Source: CAYZXL01 sp964482435 (GTDB lineage Bacteria > Auribacterota > JABMQX01). Taken from it: 64,000 nucleotides of DNA. Below, in pieces: positions 52,066 to 59,858 of this stretch. The notes beneath the pieces were generated by a model. That model was not told the origin of the DNA. It did no database searches and saw nothing but the letters and a program-made list of their open reading frames with translations. The first letter of the stretch is position 1. The number at the start of each line of letters is the position of its first letter. Made by a program: the position numbers and the translations under genes. The stretch lies in the NCBI GenBank assembly GCA_964482435.1, contig CAYZXL010000020.1:6427-70426 (forward strand), given 5' to 3'.

Positions 52066-53244
52066 ATGCCGACGGAAGGCGAAGGAAAACAAGTTTTGAC
52101 TCCTCCCCGAAAGGCAAAAGCCTCCGAATATCCCGACCTGATAGCTTTTCTGAACGGGATATTCCACAAAAGGATGGACCTGGAGTACTCCCATATCTAT
52201 CAGCCGACGGCGAAAGACATGGCAAACAACATTATCGTGCTCGAGGGCGGGCGCATTGTGAGTTGCGTGGGGATTTTCCCCATGACGTTCGTGTGCGGAG
52301 ACGCCCGTTTGTCCGTGGGTGGCGTCGGCGGCGTCTCGACGGACCCGGAGCATCGCGGGCGGGGGCTGATGACGAAGCTGCTCGACAAGGCGATCGCACA
52401 GATGCGTCGGCAGAGCTATGACATCTCCATCCTCTGGGGCGACCGGCTGCGGTACAACTACTTCGGCTGGGAAAACGCCGGACGGCACTATTCGTTCAAC
52501 ATAAACCGTCGGCACGTCGTCCGGACGACAGCATCGGGCGCGGAGATTCGGCCGCTTTCGATGTCAGGCGACGACCTCGGGAGAATCGCACGGTTTTACG
52601 AGGAGTGGGAGTTGAGGGTTGAGCGCTCGCCTGCGGAACTCCGCTCCGTGTTCAGCCGCGGCACCTACGAAACCTGGGTCTGGAGAAAGGGCGAGCGATT
52701 CGCCTACGTGACGATTAAAGGAACCTTGGGGGACCGCGACCTCATCGAATTCGGCGGGGACATGGAAGGGCTCGACAATCTCCTCGGCTTCCTGTTCGAC
52801 AGGTACGACATGGAGAATCTGGCGGGAGCGCTTCCTTTTTGCCAGAGCCCTTACCTTCCCTTCATCATCAGCCGCAGCAGCGCGTGGGGAATAGGCCTCA
52901 GCCGCCGGATTAACGATGCGATGGTCAAGATACTCGACCTGGCGTCCGTCTTGCGAAAGTTCGCCGGAGAGATTATGAAGAAGTCCCGCGGTCTGGGGCT
53001 TAAAGGCAGCCTCACCCTGGAGATGAGCGACAGCGGTCAATTCGCCACTCTTCTTTTTGGAAGGAGCGTTACAGTAGCTGACCGAAAAGCCAATCCAGTA
53101 CTGTCGTTGTCCGATACCTCGATGGTTCGGCTGATTTTCGGGCCGGTCCCGCCGTCGCACGCTCTGGGCCTCGCCAAGCCCCTCCGGTACCTCGACGCGC
53201 TTTTCCCCCTCGATTTCTACGTCCCCCGCCTGAACTACGTGTAA
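52066..53244 (+). CDS. GNAT-family acetyltransferase with C-terminal sterol-carrier-like domain (Eis-like layout)
   Basis: 392 aa. First GNAT domain with acetyl-CoA motif GVGGVSTDPEHRGRGLMTKLL at about 93-113 (shown here as STDPEHRGRGL), a second degenerate GNAT-like half (RIARFYEEWELRVERSP, FAYVTIKGTLGDRD), and a C-terminal domain (about 300-392: LTLEMSDSGQFATLL, LSLSDTSMVRLIFGPVPPSHAL) with SCP2-like pattern. This three-part layout is that of Eis-type N-acetyltransferases. Acceptor unknown. It starts 43 bases after nfo and may be co-transcribed. The exact start is unsure, as no ribosome site is evident. Confidence 0.85.
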   Translation: MPTEGEGKQVLTPPRKAKASEYPDLIAFLNGIFHKRMDLEYSHIYQPTAKDMANNIIVLEGGRIVSCVGIFPMTFVCGDARLSVGGVGGVSTDPEHRGRGLMTKLLDKAIAQMRRQSYDISILWGDRLRYNYFGWENAGRHYSFNINRRHVVRTTASGAEIRPLSMSGDDLGRIARFYEEWELRVERSPAELRSVFSRGTYETWVWRKGERFAYVTIKGTLGDRDLIEFGGDMEGLDNLLGFLFDRYDMENLAGALPFCQSPYLPFIISRSSAWGIGLSRRINDAMVKILDLASVLRKFAGEIMKKSRGLGLKGSLTLEMSDSGQFATLLFGRSVTVADRKANPVLSLSDTSMVRLIFGPVPPSHALGLAKPLRYLDALFPLDFYVPRLNYV

Positions 53245-53354
53245 GAAACAGGCGGGTTTCTGGACAGCGCCTTCCTTTTCCGGGAGGACCGTGCGCGAGA
53301 AGCGACTTCGTTCCGTGGGGGAAAACGAGGGGTTAATCGCGCGCACAAAAAAGC

Positions 53355-53490
53355 CCCTGGCAGTCTTTCCGCATGGGAATGAGCTGGAGGTTTCCGCATT
53401 GGAAAACCTTCGGCCTCATGCGCCAGTTGACCCTGGGGAAGATCAATTTGGGGGGTTGAAAAACTGCCAGGGACAAATTCTTTTTTGAGA
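53355..53490 (+). ncRNA. Candidate structured RNA (nested stems)
   Basis: CCCTGGCAGT (53355-53364) pairs perfectly with ACTGCCAGGG (53463-53472); inside, CGCATG (53370-53375) pairs with CATGCG (53417-53422); inside that, GGAGGTTTCC (53386-53395) pairs with GGAAAACCTTC (53401-53411). The outer stem is followed by acaaattcttttttg. No known family recognised. It lies between convergent genes, so it may be a large terminator or a small mobile element instead. Confidence 0.35.
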
Positions 53491-53525
53491 GGTTTTGGAA
53501 CTCGCGATCGTTCCTTCCTCCAAGA

Positions 53526-54287
53526 TTATTTTGCCTGAAGCGTCCTGGGTTCCGCGCTCGGCCGGTCCATCGGTTCTTGATCGGCGTGGCGCGTCATCAT
53601 GCCCTTCACCCACCTCCCGAACCACCGGACGTGGTAATCAGCGAAAAGGATGTTGTACCCGCCAGAATGTGGACCCGAGAAATCCGGTCCGCCCGCATTG
53701 GAATTCCACAAACCGCCCGGACCGTATCCGTCCGGTCCGCCATTATTGGCCCACTCGTCAGTCGGGTCGGCATCGGTTGGGTCGCCAGTCCATTTGTTTC
53801 TATCGTAAAGGACGACGAGGGTACCCGGGTTTCTAACCTTTGCCATATCGAACACCCCGCCCGGGCTGTCGAGATAAAGCCGAGAATTGAGGATATAGCT
53901 CGTGAGGTACTTCCGCCCATCGAGGGCGGAGGTTTTGATGCTCGGGCAGCGGAAGACCTCTGTCCTCTTCGACTCCGTGCTCCCCGGATACGACGGCCCC
54001 CTTCCATCCGGGTCCGCGTCCACATAACGAAAGAGCTGGTCCATCCAGCTCTTGCCCTTTCCCCAGCCGAACTCTAAGACTCCTTCCTTGGCGGGGATGT
54101 AGCCTCCGTATTCATTGAGATATTGCGCAAAGGCGCGACCGAGCTGGCTGAGATGCCCGAGGCAGACCGTGCGGCGAGCATTCTCCCTTGCCTTCTGGAC
54201 AAACGGGACGAGGGCGAGGGCGAGAATCAGGATGAGAGGTACGACCGCCAACAGGTCGAGCAATATGAAGCCACGCGTCTTTTTCAC
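53526..54287 (-). CDS. Prepilin-like (H-x-D family) protein, second copy
   Basis: 253 aa from a GTG with GGAGG seven bases upstream. A short basic leader KKTRG then FILLDLLAVVPLILILALAL: Gly before Phe is present, but the usual Glu+5 is replaced by Asp (FILLD). KARENARRTVCLGHLSQLG is the typical first helix. It ends PHSGGYNILFADYHVRWFG, the same signature as in the protein at 28.3-29.0 kb. Cleaved by prepilin peptidase, if Asp is accepted. Stand-alone. Confidence 0.85.
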   Translation of the reverse strand: MKKTRGFILLDLLAVVPLILILALALVPFVQKARENARRTVCLGHLSQLGRAFAQYLNEYGGYIPAKEGVLEFGWGKGKSWMDQLFRYVDADPDGRGPSYPGSTESKRTEVFRCPSIKTSALDGRKYLTSYILNSRLYLDSPGGVFDMAKVRNPGTLVVLYDRNKWTGDPTDADPTDEWANNGGPDGYGPGGLWNSNAGGPDFSGPHSGGYNILFADYHVRWFGRWVKGMMTRHADQEPMDRPSAEPRTLQAK

Positions 54288-54778
54288 GTGTCAGCCTCCG
54301 AAGGGAGCAACCCCCTTGTCCGACCAGCGCATTGAGTCGGCGATTTGGTGTGGGGGCAGTTTGTTATTCGCTTTACTTTTTTAACGCTTTTTCGGGGAGG
54401 CTGGTTCCGGGCAGTGCGGTGACAGGCATGGGCCGCCGCGGCCATGAAGCGGAAACGCCGGCCCAGCGTACTCCCTCAGTCTCAGGCGGCGGACTCAGAG
54501 AGCCCGTGAGGCGAGAGGGAGGCGAGACATGGGGGTGGCATGGGGATCTTGCCCATGGACCTTCACGGGCGAGACGCCCGTGCCACAAGGCCGCCCGATC
54601 TCCTTGTCAGGCGTTAGCCGGCCTCTCCCGCGCGTAGGTGGGGGGGTACGGCCCAGCCGTCGTTACCCACGGCCTGCGGCGCGGCGTGCGGACGATTTGG
54701 GGCGGAGAAGGAAACGCCGGGAAGACCTCTTCCGGTATCCCGGCGTGGGTGTATATCGCGCTACTATTTGGCGCGAAT
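54288..54778. other. Intergenic stretch with repeat
   Basis: No gene seen. Holds the modular palindromic repeat copy 5 at 54535-54586. Confidence 0.5.
54535..54586. repeat. Dispersed modular palindromic repeat, copy 5
   Basis: gtggcatggggatcttgccc, spacer, then cacgggcgagacgcccgtg and ccac: the same two hairpins as copy 2 in inverse orientation. Confidence 0.85.
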
Positions 54779-55540
54779 TTAGCGTGTCCTTCTCTCCCCG
54801 GGCGGTCCCGGTGGGACGGGCGGGCGCCCTTCGGGACGCCGTTCGCCCTCAGGGGGGCGAAATTGGCCGCGAGGACCCCCAGGATAGCCGATGAAGGCGA
54901 GGCCGGACTTCACCATTTGCTCACGTGGAATGGCGTACTTCTCACCCAGCTCGTGGAGAGCACCGATGTTTTCGATGCGAACGTAGCGGTCGAGGTGTGT
55001 CTTGCGTTCCTCGCCCGTGGACTTCTCGAGGGCTTCGCGCTGCCTTTGCAGCCACGCTTTCTCTCTTTTGCTGGGAGTCTGGGCAACTCTTTCGGAAAGT
55101 CGGTCCCAGAGCGCCTTATAGAGTTCCTCTTCGGAACGTTTCTTCCCTATCTTCTCCTTGAGGTTTTCGACATCCTTGAGGAATTCAGCTCGCTTTTTCT
55201 CGTCAGAGAGAGTCGGCGCGAAGGCTTCGGCCAGGTTATTCAGCCTCTTCGTAAGCTCCTCCGGGTCTCCCATTGCCTGCCAGATTTTCTGGGGGTCACC
55301 GTGGAGTTCTGGTCCAGCTCCTTCTCTGAACGGGCCAGGTTCCTTGGGTACTTGACGCTCGGGAGGCGCCTTCTCCAATTTCTCGCGGAGCTGGAGCAAT
55401 TCCTGCTCGAGGCGGTTAACTCGCTGCTCGAGGTCGCGAATCTTCTGGAGAATGTCCGATTGTTCCTTCTCGACTTCTTCTGGAAACGCGGATGATAGGA
55501 GAAGAAGTATTGCCAGACCGATAAGTGCTTTGCCTTTCAT
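54779..55540 (-). CDS. Secreted coiled-coil protein of unknown function
   Basis: 253 aa. ATG at 55540 with GGAGG nine bases upstream; an open frame to 55804 precedes it but is not protein-like. Signal peptide 1-19 (ALIGLAILLLLSSAFPEE). A heptad-rich coiled coil follows directly (ILQKIRDLEQRVNRLEQELLQL), then a helical body with many Lys/Glu residues (FLKDVENLKEKIGKKRSEEEL) and a Pro/Gly/Arg-rich tail (RPEGRPPVPPGPPGERR). Probably periplasmic. No family recognised. Confidence 0.75.
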   Translation of the reverse strand: MKGKALIGLAILLLLSSAFPEEVEKEQSDILQKIRDLEQRVNRLEQELLQLREKLEKAPPERQVPKEPGPFREGAGPELHGDPQKIWQAMGDPEELTKRLNNLAEAFAPTLSDEKKRAEFLKDVENLKEKIGKKRSEEELYKALWDRLSERVAQTPSKREKAWLQRQREALEKSTGEERKTHLDRYVRIENIGALHELGEKYAIPREQMVKSGLAFIGYPGGPRGQFRPPEGERRPEGRPPVPPGPPGERRTR

Positions 55541-55817
55541 CTTGTTTTGCCTCCGATAAAAAGCTTCCTTGGGAATGACACGGTCTCTCATGGTCTTAAA
55601 CGTCCGCCTCAGGGAGAAGTTTAGCCCATTCGGTCTCTTCCTGCCAGACGCGCCTGATGGGGCGCGTGTCTCCCTGAGCGCGGCATCCCGCCCCTGGCGG
55701 GACCCGTGAGCAGCTTCGCCGGCAAAAGGCCCATGGCACGTGTGCCCCACGATGCCTGCTGCCTTCGCAAGCCTCTGCCGTGCCGCGCACGCACAGTCCG
55801 GCAAACGTTGGCCAAGT

Positions 55818-58559
55818 TCACCTGCGACGGATGGATTTGGCGACCTGTCCTATGGCCAAGGGGATCAGGCTCATGACAATCACCAGAATCCAGCCTTTGA
55901 TCCCCGGGTTAACGGTTCTGAGCACAAGGGCGAGCGCCGGGACATAGACGGCGGCAACAAGCAGTCCGCTGCATATAGCGAGTGCTCCCCAGATGAAGCG
56001 ATTCCGCGTGATGTCGTTGCGGAAAAGCCTTGAGCCCGGATCGCGCATGTTGAAGACGTGCCACAACTGGGCGGAGGCGAGGGTGAGGAATGAGACAGTT
56101 ACCGCTTGCTCTTTCGTCATGCCGAACCACGCGCGCGCCAGCACCAGCGCCCCAAGCACGCAAAGGGTCATCACAGAGCCGTATCCCGGAACGGCGAGCC
56201 AGTGGCGGCGGGTGAGAACCGGCTCTTTCGGGTCGCGCGGCGGTTTTCTCATAATGCCGGGGTCACCTTCGCTTGCCCCGAGGGCAAGTGCGGGAAAGAC
56301 GTCTGTGACGAGGTTGATGAACAGAATCTGAAGCGGCCGAACCGGCAGCGGGACGTTTGCGAGCGAGCCGAGGGCAACGACCATAATTTCGCTGACGTTG
56401 CACGAAATCAGAAAGAAGACAAATCGGCGGATGTTGTTGAAGATGACTCGCCCCTGCTCGATGGCGGCGGCGATGGTCGAGAATGAATCGTCTTTAAGAA
56501 CCATGTCCGCGGCCTCGCAGGCGACCTGAGTCCCTCTCTGCCCCATGGCGATCCCGATGTCCGCCTTCTTGAGGGCTGGGGCGTCGTTGACCCCGTCGCC
56601 GGTCATGGCGACTATGGAGCCGTTCTTCTGGTGGATGTCAATGAGGTCGAGCTTTTGCTTCGGGTTGACCCGGGCGAAGAGGTTTGCCTTCAGGAAGCGC
56701 CGGCGGTCCTCTTCCGACGATTCGGCAGGGCCTTTGAGTTCTCTGCCGTGAATGACTTCGGTCTCATTCTCCTCGACCAATCCGACGGCAAGGCCAATGT
56801 TGCGGGCGGTGACGGGTTGGTCGCCGGTCACCATTACGACCCTGATCCCCGCTTGCTGGCACGATTCGATGGCGGGATGAACGTCCAGGCGCGGTGGGTC
56901 GAGCATGCCGATGAGACCGAGAAAGGTGAGAGCTTCGTAGGCTTCCGAGTCCAGGGCGTCCACGCTCTTTTTCGCCACCGCTAAAACCCGCAGGCCGCTC
57001 TCCGCCATGCGGTTGTTGCACTCGAGCCAGTGCCTTCGGCGCTCATCGGTGAGCTCCTTTTCGCCGTCTTCGGTGAGGACGGACGAAGAGACATCGAGGA
57101 CGGATTCGGGAGCACCCTTGACCGCGACTCGGTAGCCGTCGCCATCCTCGTGAAAAGTCGCCATCATTTTGACGTCGGAATCAAAAGCTTCCTCGCGCAT
57201 TTCGGGAAACGTCTCGAGGAGGCGTTCTCGATAAAGGCCCGCCTTTGCACCCGCGACCAGAAGCGCGATTTCGAGGGGGTCGCCGACGGCTCTGTTGTTG
57301 GCGCCCGAGTCCTGGCGGTGCAACGAGGCGTTATTGCACAGGACTCCTATCTCGAGGGCTTCCCGCAAAATGGCGTCACGTGATGGCGAAATGAGCTGTC
57401 CGTTCTTCGTGAAGTCGCCCTCAGTCTCTGAGCCTTTTGTGCTGACATCAATCTCGCCCGAGTCCAGCAGAAGACGGCCGACGGTCAGGCGGTTTTCGGT
57501 GAGGGTGCCGGTCTTGTCGGTGCAGATGACGTTTATGGCGCCGATTGTCTCGACGGCGGAAAGCCTGTTCACGAGGGCGTTCCTGCGCGCCATGCGCCAG
57601 ATTCCTCGCGCAAGGGCGATTGTCGCGACTACGGGGAGTCCCTCCGGAATCGCCGCGACGGAGAGCGCGATAGAGGTCTCAATCATGAGGAGAAGGTTTT
57701 TCCCCTCGATGACCCCCGCCACTGCGATGACCCCCGCAATGCCCAGGGTCACCCAGATAAGTGTATTCCCCAGTTGATTGAGCCGTTTTTCGAGCGGGGT
57801 TGTCTCTTCTGCGACCTCTTCGACCAGAGAGGAAATCTGGCCCAGTTCCGTTGCCATTCCCGTTGCGACGACGACGCCTTCCCCGGAGCCTCTCGTCAGC
57901 GCGGTTCCTTTGAAGAGCATGTTTGGTCGCTCGGCTACCGGCGCATCTTCCTCGATGGGGTCTATTCCCTTGGTTACGGGGACTGATTCTCCGGTCAGGA
58001 GCGATTCATCCGCCTGGAGCTTGGAAGCCTGGACGAGGCGAATGTCGGCGGTAATCATGTCGCCGCCTTCGAGGACGACGATGTCTCCCGGGACGAGTTC
58101 TTCTGCCGGGATTTCGTGAGTTTGCCCGTCGCGGCGAACTTTCGCGCTGACTCCACCCAGTTTTCGGAGAGCTTCGATTGACCGGGCGCCTTTCAACTCC
58201 GTGCCAAACCCGATGGCCGCGTTGATGAAGATGACCACTACAATCGCAACGCCCTCAATCCAGTCGCCGAAGACAAAAGAGAGGGCAGCCGCAACGATGA
58301 GAAGGAGAACGATGAGAGATTTGAATTGGTTGGCGAGGATGAGCCAGGGGCTTTTCCTCTTGATTTCCTTGAGGCTGTTCGGGCCGTAGAGTTCGCGCCG
58401 TCTCTGGACTTCCGCGGCGCTGAGTCCTCTATCGGCGGGGGCGCTGACTTCCTCGAGGACCCTCACCCAGGCACGTGCCCACGGGTTCTTCGGGAGGGTT
58501 GCTGCTCCCGCTTGCGGGGATTGGGTTGTCTGGTCTGGAGTTTGAGACGTATCAGTCAT
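55818..58559 (-). CDS. P-type cation ATPase, P2 (calcium-type)
   Basis: 913 aa, full length. N-terminal cation-ATPase domain (GLSAAEVQRRRELYGPNSL), transmembrane pairs, actuator motif LLTGESVPVT (TGES 189-192), M4 AIPEGLPV (305-309) as in SERCA/PMA-type calcium pumps, phosphorylation site CTDKTGTLTEN (Asp348), KGAPE nucleotide site (482-486), hinge TGDGVNDAPALKKADIGIAMG (Asp655/Asp659), and a C-terminal six-helix set with NLVTDVFPALALG in M6 (ion-binding Asn/Asp pair). Best read as a Ca2+ exporter; PMR1-like Mn2+ or Na+/K+ specificity is possible. Confidence 0.93.
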   Translation of the reverse strand: MTDTSQTPDQTTQSPQAGAATLPKNPWARAWVRVLEEVSAPADRGLSAAEVQRRRELYGPNSLKEIKRKSPWLILANQFKSLIVLLLIVAAALSFVFGDWIEGVAIVVVIFINAAIGFGTELKGARSIEALRKLGGVSAKVRRDGQTHEIPAEELVPGDIVVLEGGDMITADIRLVQASKLQADESLLTGESVPVTKGIDPIEEDAPVAERPNMLFKGTALTRGSGEGVVVATGMATELGQISSLVEEVAEETTPLEKRLNQLGNTLIWVTLGIAGVIAVAGVIEGKNLLLMIETSIALSVAAIPEGLPVVATIALARGIWRMARRNALVNRLSAVETIGAINVICTDKTGTLTENRLTVGRLLLDSGEIDVSTKGSETEGDFTKNGQLISPSRDAILREALEIGVLCNNASLHRQDSGANNRAVGDPLEIALLVAGAKAGLYRERLLETFPEMREEAFDSDVKMMATFHEDGDGYRVAVKGAPESVLDVSSSVLTEDGEKELTDERRRHWLECNNRMAESGLRVLAVAKKSVDALDSEAYEALTFLGLIGMLDPPRLDVHPAIESCQQAGIRVVMVTGDQPVTARNIGLAVGLVEENETEVIHGRELKGPAESSEEDRRRFLKANLFARVNPKQKLDLIDIHQKNGSIVAMTGDGVNDAPALKKADIGIAMGQRGTQVACEAADMVLKDDSFSTIAAAIEQGRVIFNNIRRFVFFLISCNVSEIMVVALGSLANVPLPVRPLQILFINLVTDVFPALALGASEGDPGIMRKPPRDPKEPVLTRRHWLAVPGYGSVMTLCVLGALVLARAWFGMTKEQAVTVSFLTLASAQLWHVFNMRDPGSRLFRNDITRNRFIWGALAICSGLLVAAVYVPALALVLRTVNPGIKGWILVIVMSLIPLAIGQVAKSIRRR

Positions 58560-59015
58560 CTGGATGCAAAATGTGAACCTCTCCGATCGCCGTTACAGCG
58601 AGAAGCCGACTAAGCGCTCAGATTCCTATGCCTGCTGACGTAACCCCAGTCATGGGCGGGTGGGGTCCTTTTGAAAGGCCGCAACACGTGCGCAACCACG
58701 TGGCACGGGCGTCTCGCCCGTGGAAGATCATGGGCAGGATGCCCATGCCACCGCAAAACTCGTAGCTGTGTCCTGTGCGGACGACACCCGCACCTCCGCC
58801 CGAGACTGAGGCCCCACCTGCTGACGTGTTCTCCGCTTGCCCGGGGCAGGCTATTGTGTCGGAAAAAGCGGCGCGGGGTCCGCCGGAGGCTGACCGCGCT
58901 CAAGAAGCCCTGTACTTACACTGCGGGAGGAGACTCGCAGGGACAACCGTCGCTTCCGTCAAAGCAATCGCTATGCCCGGCAACGGAAGCCGCGGGCCCG
59001 GCAGCGGCGGCATCC
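58560..59015. other. Intergenic stretch with repeat
   Basis: No gene seen. Contains the modular palindromic repeat copy 6 (58700-58751). Confidence 0.5.
58700..58751. repeat. Dispersed modular palindromic repeat, copy 6
   Basis: Canonical form, nearly the same as copy 2: gtggcacgggcgtctcgccc, gtggaagatc, catgggcaggatgcccatg, ccac. Confidence 0.85.
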
Positions 59016-59465
59016 TCATTCGCCTTTGACCTTGATTTCGACTCTTTTGGTTTTTTCCTTTTCCATTTTCGGGGCGGTGACGGTCAGGACGCCCTTATCG
59101 TAAGAAGCCTCCGCTTTGGCTGTGTCCACCAGTGCCGGAAGCCGTATGACCCGCGAGAAGCTCCCGTAATGGCTCTCCCTGCGGTGATAATTCTTTTTCT
59201 TCTCCTCCTTTTCCTCCTTCTTTTCCCCGCGGACGCTGAGAGAATCGTCGCTGAGGGTGACCTCGATGTCCTTCGGCTCCATTCCGGGGATTTCAGCTCT
59301 CACGATGACCTGATCGTTGGTCTCGGCGACATCGAGGGCAGGAAACCATTCTCCTTCAGCCCATGGAGCAACCTCCCACCCGCGGAAAAAGTCCTCGAAG
59401 AGCCGGTCCATCTCGCGCCGCAATGAAAAAAACGGTCCTTCTCTCTTGACGGGTAACGTAGCCAT
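59016..59465 (-). CDS. Small heat-shock protein Hsp20/alpha-crystallin, second gene
   Basis: 149 aa. GAAAGGAGGG lies seven bases before the ATG. FFSLRREMDRLFEDFFRGWEV is the class A N-terminus. The alpha-crystallin domain: FPALDVAETNDQVIVRAEIPG, LSVRGEKKEEKEEKKKNYHR (a Lys/Glu-rich loop), YGSFSRVIRLP, YDKGVLTVTAPKME. The sequence is only distantly related to the hsp20 at 17.1 kb. Its promoter and first 29 codons are duplicated at 63.66-63.93 kb. Confidence 0.95.
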   Translation of the reverse strand: MATLPVKREGPFFSLRREMDRLFEDFFRGWEVAPWAEGEWFPALDVAETNDQVIVRAEIPGMEPKDIEVTLSDDSLSVRGEKKEEKEEKKKNYHRRESHYGSFSRVIRLPALVDTAKAEASYDKGVLTVTAPKMEKEKTKRVEIKVKGE

Positions 59466-59858
59466 TTTTCATCCCTCCTTTCCTCGAAAGCCCAAAGCTG
59501 CGAAAATACCAGCCTTCGGGTCACAGCCCCGTGCGCCGGGTACATTTGCCCGCGCAGCTTCAGAAGCAGCAATCCCATCCTCTTACATAGTACGACAACG
59601 CCGTCGGCGATGTCCAGAAAATCGCGGAGGCGGCTGCAAGGACTCACCTATGCGCGGCAACGGGACGTGGGTGATCCGCTAAGCCCACGCAGAAGTGGGT
59701 AACCACAGAGGTCCCAGAGGGACGCTCGCTCTCGCTGCTGATTCCCTGGGTTCTCCGTCTTGAATCCCCTCCGCGACTGAACCACTGCAGACGCGTGGTT
59801 GGGGTGTTATGGCCGCGGGAAAAGACCTCTGAGGAAGTTTTCCCAGCGAGGAGGTCCC
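59466..59858. other. hsp20 leader and intergenic stretch
   Basis: Leader of the second hsp20 and its promoter lie here. The part 59,620-59,858 holds no recognised feature apart from a diffuse repeat-like text (accacagaggtcccagaggg). Confidence 0.4.
59587..59616 (-). promoter_or_regulatory. Promoter of the second hsp20
   Basis: Minus strand: TGGACA (59616-59611), 18 bases, TACTAT (59592-59587). The same hexamers and spacing are preserved in the duplicate at 63901-63930 although the spacers differ, which supports function. Confidence 0.55.
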
